Positions 11,698 to 21,966 of a stretch of DNA of 64,000 bases are shown piece after piece. Under the pieces are notes generated by a model, which worked only from the letters and a program-made list of their open reading frames with translations, was not told where the DNA came from and ran no database searches. Source of the stretch: Halichondria panicea (taxonomy: Eukaryota; Porifera; Demospongiae; Suberitida; Halichondriidae); NCBI RefSeq assembly GCF_963675165.1, contig NC_087382.1, positions 1,178,001-1,242,000 on the forward strand, read 5' to 3'. The position numbers were made by a program, and so were the translations under genes. How positions within the stretch are numbered: the stretch's first letter is position 1; every line of letters begins with the position of its first letter.

Positions 11698-11881
11698 CCG
11701 TATATAGTGCGAAATTTTCGATACACTTATAGATTTCGTGACAATCTTACACGAAGATGTCCACAGACAAAACAAGACAAACCACATAATTTTCGTGGAC
11801 TTAATCTTCGTGTATAGGATTGCTAACCTACGAAATCCGCGAAAATTAAGGCCCTCTAAAATTTCGCGCTATATTCTACGG
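11698..11881. mobile_element. Mariner-like MITE (M1 family), TA target site
   Basis: Ends CCGTATATAGTGCGAAATTTT and AAATTTCGCGCTATATTCTACGG, inverted and flanked by TA. Internal CGTGGACTTAATCTTCGTG sequence is shared with the copy at 39,275-39,501. A TA duplication fits the Tc1/mariner group. Confidence 0.7.
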
Positions 11882-12036
11882 TATATAAAATGAAAGCACC
11901 ACGGATGTGTCAAAGCTACATAACTGTGCATGCATGTTCTAACTGAGTCACCAAAATACATTGCTGGAAAACCATAGCAACCACTTACCATGCATGCATG
12001 TATATATAAATCTATATATACAGTTATAATGCACTT

Positions 12037-12520
12037 TTATAGGTATATAAGCCAGTAGGAACTGGAAAATTTAACGGATGAGCCATTTGAATTTGGCGTG
12101 GCTATACTGCTGCAACTGATGACTTTGTGTCCACCGGAAAAGTGGGTTTTAATTCGGCGATCTTCAGCCAAATCAAAACACACACCAAATGTTCCTCCAT
12201 ACATCTGCTGACAACCACATGCTTGCATGAACGTCATCTTTTAGAAATTGATCACAGATTCGGCAATGCATGATTAGATACGTGCAACACCTCCGATTCT
12301 GGTGGGACAAACTCCTGGGTTCTTTTCGAGGGATATATCAAACGGCATGCAGGCTGCGATATATATAGATTGAGGATCCACAGCTATATATATATGTGTC
12401 GAGCATTTCCTTTTGGCTACGGAGGCTAGTGATCCGCATAGGTCTCTTTGCATAGTCTTCTCCACAGAGGACCCCGCTGCCCCTGTACCTCTTAGAGCAC
12501 TTGAATGAATGGCCTCAGAG
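12037..12520 (-). other. Unrecognised minus-strand open frames
   Basis: One frame is open from about 12,510 to 12,274 (RDLCGSLASVAKRKC, then GVCPTRIGGVARI and stop). A second is open from 12,237 to 12,037 (MTFMQACGCQQMYGGTFGVC, then FSGGHKVISC). The sequence before 12,237, ATTTCTAAAAG, could be a splice acceptor. Both are Cys-rich and more protein-like than random DNA, but I recognise no family and cannot join them in one clean model. Confidence 0.25.
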
Positions 12521-12625
12521 TTGATTGCATAAAAGTGTGGATCTTCGGGTTCTTCAGCAGCAATACATTCTTTGTGAAGCTTTGGACGTTTGCCGTTTTA
12601 CCAAGCCTGAGTTTATGTGCTGTGG

Positions 12626-13141
12626 TACGGTGACCGAGAAGGGTCACCCGCCTATACCGCCACAATGCATTTTAATTCTAAGCGCGCACGGATTTTCTGT
12701 TGACCGCGCGCGCTTAAATGTAAACGCTCGCGGTAGACACACAAAGCGCGTGCAGTAGGAGACACACAGCACACATGCATGGTTAAACAAAGAGCCGCCA
12801 TCAAATTGTAAGATCAGTCTGCACAAGATCAAAGGTCACTAAATCCTATCTGGATTCTATTTAACGCAAGGTATTCCTTGGCTATCGATGCAGACTGCAG
12901 AACATTTAATTGACCTTTGATCTTGTGCATGCAGACTGATGAGAAAAATTGTTGGTGGTTCTTTGTTTAAACCGCTCGCGCTGTGTGTCTCCTACCGTAC
13001 GCGGACATCAGGAACAACCACGCACGCTTAATGTCTTTACCGCGAGCATTTAGAATTAAGCGTGCGCGGTTAACAAAACATCCGCGCGCGCGGTTCATTG
13101 TGGCGGTAGGCGGAGGCGAGTAACCCTTCTCGGCCACCGTA
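12626..13141. mobile_element. Foldback element with ~220-bp arms
   Basis: TACGGTGACCGAGAAGGGT at the left end pairs with ACCCTTCTCGGCCACCGTA at the right. The arms continue imperfectly inward through CpG-rich GCGCGCGC blocks and GACCTTTGATCTTGTGCA. The centre is about 12,845-12,905. The 6-bp direct repeat CTGTGG flanks both ends (12,620-12,625 and 13,142-13,147). High CpG content contrasts with the surroundings. No transposase. Confidence 0.85.
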
Positions 13142-13600
13142 CTGTGGGTTTGAGGTGTAAAAGACTACTGTTCTCTTCTCTGAATTTGATAGAAAGTCAA
13201 GGGCGGCTCTGCATGCATGCATATAGTATACAGTGAATTCCCCAAGTTTTTAATTTTTTGATTCATGCATGCTGTAGGGTGGAACAGTATATGGTTTGTA
13301 TAGGGATCGAGGCAATATTCACAGCATGTTTGTACCCGCAACTGCATGGAATACAGCCCTTTTCACCTAACTTTAAATACAAACCACACCACCACCCGGT
13401 ATCCTCAGACACTTGGAGAGGCATAAAATTATATAGCATGCACCCTTGACCTATACATATATATATATCTGCATCGCATTCACTTTAAAAGCAATTTAGC
13501 CACTACGTATATAGACTTCATTGTAAAACATCAGGTGAATCAGTTCCGTTTCCAATCCCTCTTCTATACTCTATATCTATGGGTTTATAAAGGCACTATT
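13142..13600. other. No supported gene
   Basis: No convincing gene seen; short open frames on both strands at 13,165-13,449 overlap and resemble nothing known. Confidence 0.35.
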
Positions 13601-14270
13601 AATAATTATATGCTTCCACTGTGCTAAACCTCACAAGCACTACTAGATCATAGAGCGGCATTATCTAGTAGGGTGTGAGGTTTATACATGCATGAACATT
13701 GGAAGCATACTTTAGGGAGGTGTTGGCTGCAGCTGTGGTTTTACCATGCAATCAATAACGTGATAGCAGCATTAATTTATCGAGTAGGTTGTGAGATTTT
13801 ATATCATTAACATGCAGTGGAAGCATACTTTAGGGAGGTGTTGGCTGCTGGTTTGACCATACAATCTATATAATAGCAGTATTATCTAGTAGGGTGTTCG
13901 GTTTTATACCATTATCATGCAGTGGAAGCAGGAAAGTGTTGGCTGCTGGTTTGACCATGCAATCTATATAATAGCATTATCTATAGTATAGGGTGTGAGG
14001 TTTTATACCGTTAACATGCAGTGGAAGCATACTTTAAGGAGGTGTTGGCTGCTGGTTTGACCATACAATTAATAACGTGAGAGCAGCATTAGTAGGGTGT
14101 GAGGTTTTATACCGTGAACATGCAGTGGAAGCGCAGTGGAAGCATAATTTAGGGAGGTGTTTGGCTGTTGGTTTGACCATGCAATCTATATAATAGCATT
14201 ATTTATTTATATAGGGTGTGAGGTTTTATACCATTAACATGCAGTGGAAGCATACTTATAGGGACGTGGG
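13601..14270 (+). repeat. R3 tandem array, ~110-bp period, about 6 units
   Basis: Repeated units of TGTGAGGTTTTATACCATTA, ACATGCAGTGGAAGCATACT, TTAGGGAGGTGTTGGCTGCT and GGTTTGACCATGCAATCTA. Units begin near 13,670, 13,785, 13,892, 13,985, 14,090 and 14,213. Unit length varies through indels. The last unit is interrupted at about 14,262. Confidence 0.85.
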
Positions 14271-14759
14271 AGGGAGGGAACGTCTGGTCACTATTGCAGC
14301 AATTCCGTGGACCCCTGCTAGAATGTTGGCAGTGCCAATCAGATTTGTCCACGTCATAGTGGGCGGTAACACTTTTCCTATTAAGCATAAAATGAACGTG
14401 AAAGAAGGATTATGACTCCAGCAAAGGCTAATTTTAGTGTTGAAACATACCTGGCTGCGAATGAACTCGGTTACAATTAAGGAGCTCAGACCAAGTAGCT
14501 AGCTGCGAATGAAAATATTTGCTACATGTGAATTTGGTTAATTAACAAATCTCTTGCACGTGACTACATTCCTCAGTGCCATGTACCATAGATAAGGGTG
14601 CCCAAACCTCTGCCCTAACCTTAACCATACTGTGTATCTATAGGCCTGGCCAACACACGGCTTATCTGGTGTGAGGGGAAAACCATGGATTTCCCCTACT
14701 CCTACCAGATAAGGGTGCCCAAACCTCTGCCCTAACCATACTGTATCTATAGGCCTTGC

Positions 14760-15020
14760 CAGTCATGCTGTGGCCCACAGTATGACTGGACAAAGCTTTG
14801 ACAATATCCCTCCAGCTTCCTTCCCCACCTTTCAGCCATTCTAACAGACCCTCACGATATACGATAGCAGTCATCAGGATTGTTACTCCATTCATTGCCG
14901 ATGGTTTCGAGGGTAGATCTATAGCTGCAGAGACTTTAAGATGTTTCGCCACTTGATTCGAGCATCAAACATAACGAGGTACACTTTGTTTAGATCTGCT
15001 ATTGTGAGATAGTCAGACAT
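14760..15020 (-). pseudogene. Death-domain exon relic
   Basis: ATG at 15,020 begins MSDYLTIADLNKVYL..FDARIKWRNI, the start shared by the Death exons at 23.8 and 45.0 kb. The frame shifts and stops after KSLQL; a second frame then resumes with REGLLEWLKGGEGSW.DIVKALSSHTVG. At least one indel separates the halves, so the Death fold cannot be read in one frame. No kinase or Kelch exon follows to the left; it looks like an orphan copy of the cluster module. Confidence 0.75.
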
Positions 15021-15509
15021 TTTCTCTGCAGAGTTTGGAAGAGATAAGTAAATTTGTGTTATATTTGGATTTGTATAGTTTTGTACAAATTATCTAGCTA
15101 GATCTATTATATAGACTATAATTATATTGTAAATCATGCAAAATGAAAACAGTGTGCATGGTGCACTCACTGCTAGAATAATCCAGAGGCTACAGTATCT
15201 ACATGTATATATCTTTGTTCTGATCAGTCTATAGCTAGCTGAAGCAAATGTAGAGAATAACAAACAATCCATGAATGTGATAGCTAGATCTACCAGACCC
15301 ATGCACCCACTTTCTGGACAAAAACAGTTTATTCACGATTGTTAATTGTATAATTACACATTTCAATTAAGTTTGCACCCTATATAGCAGAACATGATTT
15401 TAATGCCATGATTCATAATGATTATAGAGCATAATACAAAATGCAGAAATAATAATTATACGATATCAGAACGTTATTAATAGTGTTCTGATTGTTTGTA
15501 GTTTGTTAG

Positions 15510-15800
15510 TGGTGCCCGGGTGGAGGGAGTGGTAGAGGGGGTGGGGCTACTGCCGGGAAGACTGCAGGTAAAAAATATTTTTTATAATTTAGAGATCCTG
15601 GCACTATAGTCCATAGATATTAGTAAAACCAGTAGGTTTTACATAGGATTGGCAGTGGGTTTGCCCGTGTTTAGCAATATTTCAATTATTTTGACTCATG
15701 TTCAAACTGTTCTATCTCTGCAGGGAAAGGCCACATCAAGAAACTGGCTGAACAGATAGTTTATTTAGCCTTTTCTCTCTTTGTATCTCTCATTTCATAA
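15510..15800 (+). CDS. Possible last two exons, Gly-rich then hydrophobic tail
   Basis: Exon 15,510-15,567 reads WCPGGGSGRGGGATAGKTAG and ends at GCAG|GTAAAA. Exon 15,724-15,800 follows CTCTGCAG, continues in phase (KGHIKKLAEQIVYLAFSLFV) and stops at TAA. The phase match and donor/acceptor pair are encouraging. The hydrophobic end could be a tail anchor. No upstream exon was identified and the region could be a relic. Confidence 0.3.
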
Positions 15801-15882
15801 TCCATAAACATTTTAATGAATGAATATTTTCATTTTAAAAATTGCACTATTTCGACGTTTCACCGCTCTTTGTCTGACTGAC

Positions 15883-15922
15883 TAAGTAAGTAAGTAAGTA
15901 AGTAAGTGAGTAAGTAAGTAAG
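15883..15922. repeat. (AAGT)n microsatellite
   Basis: About ten AAGT tetranucleotides with one GAGT variant. Confidence 0.9.
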
Positions 15923-16477
15923 TTTCTTGCCCAGCATTTACTCCAAGTACAGCCATCTCCAGGACATTCTGCACAGGGTTTCCAAACGACTACAACCTGG
16001 ATTACAAAGCGCTTCTTCAGATTTGCGATTGCTTCCACGAGGCAGAAGACCTCTCAGTCTCTATTTCTCTTACCTAGACAATTCCGCCATCTTTAATGAC
16101 TCAGCAATTGTGTTGTGGCCAATAATAATAGATAGGCGTGGCTAATAAACCGTGCGCCTAAAATCAGTGCAGCAGTGCTTTTCCAGAGCCTGAGGTGTTC
16201 CTTTTCTTCACACTGTTCAGCTCTAGCTCCCTTTCTCTGACAGGCATGCTATATGCACTGGCTAGATATCATGCTCTTAAAATGGCTGTCATTTAATACT
16301 GATTCGCAAATTCAAAATAATTATCAAGCAATAAATTATTACTCATTATACTATAATTATTAGTCCAGAGATATTCGAGAAGATATCTGATTAGTCCTGT
16401 CTTCTCTTCTTGTACTGCCTCTTGACGTTCCACTTATGTATGTCATGATACGTAAACTGTACTGAAAAAGAAAGGGA

Positions 16478-17026
16478 ATCCGACTAGAAAAACATTTGCA
16501 ATGTGAAAAATTGCTAGGATTGGCCAGGGGAACCACAAAAAAGCGTGGGAACAAGAAATCAGACGAGAGCATAACTCCAATCCGTTACAACGTCATGAAC
16601 GTGTACAATACATAGTATATTAAATAATAGACTGTGTTCCAGATCCACCTATCAGCTTCCATCCACCACATCATTCCATGCAGTCACCAGTACGGTCCGT
16701 GCATGTTACTACGCATGGATGGACTGTGTGTACCTTTGCTCTACACTACATGTATTAGGAACATCAATTCATCACAAATCATCATGATTATGTGCCCCAC
16801 ATTCTAATGTATAATAAATATATATAGGGATTGGTCATCACTCCACCAGTAAAAATTGCGTGGCATATTGGCTGGGAAAACATGGGAAAACTACCAGTAT
16901 ACATGTGATTGACGTTGTAACGGATTGGAGTTATGCTCTCGTCTGATTTCTTGTTCCCACGCTTTTTTGTGGTTCCCCTGGCCAATCCTAGCAATTTTTC
17001 ACATTGCAAATGTTTTTCTAGTCGGA
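16478..17026. repeat. Inverted repeat pair, ~120-bp arms
   Basis: 16,478-16,598 (GACTAGAAAAACATTTGCAA through TCCAATCCGTTACAACGTC) recurs in reverse at 16,909-17,026. A third, diverged copy lies at 41,112-41,218. The spacer (~310 bp) has no recognised gene. It is probably the subterminal part of a transposon family. Confidence 0.8.
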
Positions 17027-17116
17027 TAATTATACCATGCACAAGTGCGCTATAATTTTAAGTTATTACATGTACTATAAATTGTACTGACTATAATTAT
17101 AGCTATAGTACCTTAC

Positions 17117-17418
17117 ATGTTTCACACAAGCTGTGTGGATGTTACGAATTGCTGTTCCGTCCTTGAGCTGCTTTGCAATGCCCACCAATCGACAATAAGT
17201 GGCTGTCACATGAAAAGGATTTTCAAAAACGCTTAAGCATTTCCATTTATTTAGAGCAGCATAACATTTCCCTGAAACACTTGAAAATGTCGGATTCTGA
17301 TCGATACCCTCAATCTCAGCATCACTGAGGCCCAGCCTGTACTTGTAATCGTTGTATCCAGCAATCTCGGTAGACAACTGGAGAAGAGCTTCATCCGAGC
17401 ACTCCTGGCTCAACTGAG
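17117..17418 (-). CDS. Death-like domain exon of the ROC-COR gene
   Basis: Acceptor GACTGCAG at 17,419 precedes a 302-nt exon that enters in phase 1 and ends in phase 0 at CAT|GTAAGG. It encodes about 100 residues: LLQLSTEIAGYNDYKYRLGL, then DAEIEGI, LNKWK, ATYCRLVGIAKQL and AIRNIH. The LS.EI..W-like first helix, L-x-x-EI-x-x-I, and W..L..A..L pattern fit a Death-fold adaptor domain (family knowledge). No later exon was found to the left. In DAPK proteins a Death domain also follows ROC-COR. Confidence 0.6.
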
Positions 17419-17532
17419 CTGCAGTCGCTATAGAGTAAAAAAGTACTGAATAATTATCGGACGCAATTGTATATAGTTTATATAGTATAATTATACGCTC
17501 TCAACGATATTACTGGGCACACTGTCTCATAC

Positions 17533-17589
17533 CTGACTCAATGGTTGCCTGGGGAACTCCATCAGTAGATAGTTGAGTTGCTGCACTAC
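17533..17589 (-). CDS. 57-nt linker exon of the ROC-COR gene
   Basis: CATGCAG acceptor, 57 nt, ATTGAGTCAG|GTATGAG donor; phase 1 in and out. It reads SAATQLSTDGVPQATIES, a low-complexity Ser/Thr linker, and joins in frame to the Death exon at 17,418. Symmetric phase 1 means it can be skipped without a frameshift. Confidence 0.55.
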
Positions 17590-17945
17590 CTGCATGTGTG
17601 GATGATAGATCACTAAAGTGAAACAGGCGATATAGTGTAAACACTTATAATCGGTTTGACATGTACTTTCATGTATCGTGCAGTCGTAAGAGTTCTATTG
17701 TGATTTTGCATATAGAGATAAGACATGCATGCTAAGTAAACACTGAAACAAAGAGGCTTCGTAAGCATACATGTGGGAGACAAAGAGTTATAGTAAGAAC
17801 CAGCCTTCAATCTGGTATAAAGGATCGACTTTAGTTTTACCCCATACAGAAAGTACTTATATAACTATACATGTGGCTGCCTTGATACAGCCTCATGCCT
17901 CATGCACAACAGCTATATACATGCAATAAAAGATAAGCTGTTTAC

Positions 17946-18189
17946 CATTCTCCTTTTTGTAGAGAGCTCTGTAGACAGTGAGGAGCACTTTCCCAGCAGC
18001 TGCATCCTTCACCTCACACTGGTAGTGACCAAAATCCTCCTCTCTCACACTCGGGAAGCTCATTGTTGGGCCGATCATCAGTTGTTTTGATATGACGTCT
18101 GGAGCACTCTTTGGTCCAGTGGAAAGAGAACCCATCCTCAGCAAAGTTTAGTACCTCTATAGTTCCGTGCTGCTTCCTAGACACACGTT
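17946..18189 (-). pseudogene. Ig-like domain exon with a frameshift
   Basis: Acceptor CCATACAG and donor GAATG|GTAAAC bound 244 nt. The first part reads RVSRKQHGTIEVLNFAEDG, then FSFHWTK. After a one-base slip near 18,090-18,110 the frame continues VISKQLMIGPTMSFPSVREE, then DFGHYQCEVKDAAAGKVLLT. The W in FHW and the DFGHYQCEV motif are the core Trp and second Cys region of an Ig fold. Length mod 3 agrees with one extra base (or two lost) against a 1-1 exon. It may be a real lesion or a sequence error. Confidence 0.6.
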
Positions 18190-18382
18190 CTGTATGGGTA
18201 AGCGGAACTAACAAACGTGAGCACATATCATTTATGTTATTGTACAGAAATTTGTCTAGTTTATTTATCTTACAGAAATGTTATATACACACTGAAACTA
18301 ATTAGCTATCATACAGCTAAAGACAAACATAATAAAAAAAGTTTGAAATACACATGTACAATAACAGAATCAGTTTACTCAC

Positions 18383-20536
18383 CTTCATCAACCACACTTG
18401 TTGTCCTTCACTGAGGGTGACGGGACTTCTACCACACAAGAAGTGGATCTGTCGGCCTTGAACAAGGGTGCAAAGGTTGTTGAGACTCTTGCTTGTTGCA
18501 TGTTTAGAACAGGAGCATTGGAATGCAACACTGAGGTTCAACTTTGGGAACAGAATCTTAACCATATACAGGATTGCTGACAAAGTGTGGGAGCAAAGAT
18601 CGTGAAGAGAGAAATCAAGTTGTTCTGCATTGCGTTCAACTCGTATCTCGTAGCTTCTGTCGTGAGAGAGCAGTGTCACCTTGTGTACATAGTCAACATA
18701 AAAGGAAACGTGGTTTCGTTTGACACCTTGATCCACCAATTCCCACGTTAATCCGAGAATTCCATGGGGTCCTTGGGAAACTAGTCGAGTGATGAGCCCA
18801 CAGAAGACTCCTGTTGGTACGTAACCAAAGCTGAATGTGATGTGGAGAGGTTCTGGGTTGTTGGCATCTGGTGGAGGTGGGTTGGTCAGCTCGTCTTGTG
18901 GTGCACACTCCAAAATAGCCGGCATGAGGTAGGTGAATCGAGTGACGTTTGGATTGTTGGTATCTTTGTGAACAATTTCAGAGAGAAGGTTGAGATATTG
19001 CAGCAGTACAATGAGCTGCTTGGCTGGGATAATTTCTCCTTCCTTGAGCATCTTTGTAACATCGGGACGTACTTGATGATGGCTTCCAGTGAAAACTGCC
19101 CCATTTTGATCAACTCTTCTCGCTCAAACTCAGTGACGTGGCCTTCGGAATGGAGGATGCGTAAAGCGGCAATGATCAGTTGGCTGATGCTAGTGAAAAT
19201 TACTTCAGGGGTGCAGAACATGTGATTCTTGAGCCAGTCATCCGGCACATTTGTGTAATGCATGAGCGAGCCAATACTGTGAAGATACCTCAAGCAGAAT
19301 TTGGTATCTTCTTCATCCATCTCCAACATTCTCCCAATTTCCAGACAGTCTTCCATCGACATGCACGATTGAGTAATCCATCCGCAGTAGTGTGCCCAGT
19401 AGGAGCCATTTTGGTTTGATGGGCAGAGATGCATCCTTGAAGTGAGAGGCAAAAACCTTGCTCATGAAATCGCGAATTGGGGCGATGTCAGACTGTTCGG
19501 TTCCAGCAAAGTTGTCCACGGCAAAAAATGAAGATTCAGAATCTGACGGAGGTAATACCAGGATCTTGGCAAACTTTTGAGTGGTCGCTTTCAGAGCAAG
19601 ACCTGCTTGATTTTTTCTTTTGGATTTTCCAACTTGTCCACGTGAGTACCGATCAAAGCTGCTATAGGACGAATCTGTTGGAACTTTTCAAACTTTTCAC
19701 CTAATTTGGAGGTTTTGACCAAATCATCCTCTCGAGGGACGTGATGGACACAGGCAATTGAAGAAAGGATTTGAGAGACTGTGGCTTCCACTGTGTGCGC
19801 AGCTTTGTATGGGGTGATAATGGTGTTGTCTCGACTGAAGGGAATATCGTAGGGCTCGTCCAACTCTTTGCTCAAATCCAAAAACACTAGATACAAAGCT
19901 GGACCATTGCTCACGGCTGGTAGCATTTCCAAGAAGCCTGGCTGGCCTCCGACATCCTTGATGTGTAACAAGGTGCTGCCAAGACGACTGGCCATTTGGG
20001 AGTAGTTTCCGGTTTTTATCAGCTTTTGCAGGCGTTCCCTGATTTGGACCAGCTTATTCTGTTTATCGGTGTTTTCTTGCTTTTCAGTGCGTGTTTCTTC
20101 TTCCTGAGGCTTTGGTTGCTGCCTTTCAGTAGAAAGTTGAACTTTTTTTAGAGTTTCGGATGACTTTTTGGTTGGCTTTTCAATCCTTGTCGTTTTTTCT
20201 TTGCTCGGTACATTTTCGATCTTGTTGCCGTACATATAGCTAAAGAGAACTTGTACTTCCTCGTTCACGTCTTCAGAACAAACCCATTCAGTAGCATCCT
20301 TGTTCATATAGGCAACCACTTGATGGCAATTGGCGAGCAGTGTACTGCCGAGCTTTGCTTTTTCTTCATTGGAAGTGATGTTTACGATATTTTTCCGCAA
20401 ACGGTTAAGGGTTGTTGTTTTCCCCACGGATGGTGGTCCAACAAGAAGGAGCCCGAGATTTTGCATAGAGACAGCTTCTTCGTCAGTCATCAGATCGTCC
20501 AATTTCTTCAGATATCGCTTTTGCTCGCCAATCACT
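18383..20536 (-). pseudogene. ROC-COR GTPase exon, COR part frameshifted
   Basis: Entry follows GCATGCAG in phase 1; exit is ATGAAG|GTGAGT. The ROC part is open for about 315 codons (20,536-19,591). It has Walker A GPPSVGKTTTL, the G3 motif DVGGQPGF, and G4 GTHVDKL. A Lys/Glu-rich insert (KEKTTRIEKPTKKSS through QKLIKTGN) lies between the P-loop and G3. The COR part follows in other frames: AVDNFAGTEQSDIAPIRDFM, LRYLHSIGSLMHY, NHMFCTPEVIFTSISQLIIA and GVFCGLITRLVSQGP. Frames change near 19,610, 19,375 and 19,060. ROC-COR occurs in LRRK, DAPK and MFHAS1 proteins (established). Either the gene decays or the assembly has indels here. Confidence 0.75.
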
Positions 20537-20544
20537 GCATGCAT

Positions 20545-21790
20545 GCATAATTATATTTAAGTACTATGGTTCATATGTAACGATACGTGCAGCCATTTAC
20601 TATGTAAGCATACATGGATTCTTGTACCATGATGTGCTCTGACACTAAGGAATACCCATTGAAACTCTCAGGATACTCCAGGGTACAAATCCCATGTACC
20701 CTAGGGTACATTGGCTGTGGTCATCCTAAAGCCCACCCTCCACCCTTAAAGGAGCCACTCTTTTATATCACTACTGTGACACACTAGGATCACATTGTGA
20801 AGATCAATTCTTCAGTATCCAATCAGATTCACTAAAACTACCGGACCACATTGGAACTGGGTTGTGTGAAGTTGTAAATGTGGTTTGTCAAGTGCAAGCA
20901 CACGCACACAAAATGTGCACAGTGCATGCACGGCAGGGATCAAAGAGTGTTCAGTTGTAAATGGGTTGGATAACAGCTTCTAATTGCTTCTAATCATCAT
21001 AGTACAAGCTACCTGTACCATGGATATCAAGGGTGTATTTTTACTGCCCTTGGTAGTACAAATCCAATTAACCCTTGATATCCATGGTACAACTATTACT
21101 TTTAACCTTTTCCTCGCTTTAGCCGCCTATATAATTATGGGTTAATGATAAACTTTTTTTAAATCGCTGTGCATGTTGTAGGTACCTACGGTGGTCCTGA
21201 AGGTCACGCTATGTGCTATATGCGTAATGTACTATGCGAAGGTCTCTTTCATTGTGTCCTGCGCGCATTAGAAGTTTACGGCTGCCCATCAGTCAAGGTT
21301 CTTTTTCAAAAGGCAGTTGGCTATTATAATTATTGTTATAGTTTTAGTAAGACCCTGCATAGGGAGCTCCTTTATCTTCCAATCCTATATAGCTAATGCC
21401 TCTCGCCATGTTTTGCTTTCGCTTTATAATGTTACGTTATTATTGTTGTTTGCCGGCAATAGGTCAGAGTTCACAAGGACTGTGTGTACACATGCATATC
21501 ATGCAGCTTTGCAGCTCTAACAAGCAGCTTACGCTTTAGTGCATGGCTATAACTCATAAACTGAATAGAAAGTTTGTGCGAACAGGTGATGCTACGAAAT
21601 ATTCTGGTATGGGAATTATATACCTATGGTATATATACAATGGGCTTGTAGTCAGATAGCTTGTATTAATACTGTATAGTATTAACTACCGTGAACTAAA
21701 GCTTTGGTGCATGCAACCGTAGTACAAAGTATGGTATTTTGTTGTCAGTAGCAAGCAAATCTTCGCTGATATAATGCAAGCCGCCAAAAT
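20545..21790. other. No supported exon; hairpins and R1 fragment
   Basis: The upstream exons of the ROC gene should lie here or beyond, but none was identified. A perfect-looking hairpin (TACCATGGATATCAAGGGT with its complement) spans 21,016-21,088. An R1 fragment (TAGTGCATGGCTATAACTC...) lies at about 21,520-21,600. Confidence 0.45.
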
Positions 21791-21966
21791 CTATACCCAT
21801 GCACCTTTGTCGAGGTTTATTCTTAGTTTTTCAGCTAGTTCCTCGTGTCCAAGCTCACGAAGGTGGTGTACAACTGTCTCGTAAGTCTTTTCACCAGTCA
21901 AAGAAAATCCTTTGATGTTGTTGTCTAGGAGCAGCTTTTCTAATGCATCAGAGTCTTCCTCAGTCA
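21791..21966 (-). CDS. C-terminal exon of the CARD-Death-kinase gene
   Basis: GTTTGCAG acceptor, phase 1 entry, 57 residues and TAG. It reads TEEDSDALEKLLLDNNIKGF, SLTGEKTYETVVHHLRELGH, EELAEKLRINLDKGAWV: an all-helical, possibly Death-fold or SAM-like tail that I cannot assign. Clean coding composition and phase match to the linker exon at 22,221-22,280 support it as the end of gene A. Confidence 0.6.
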
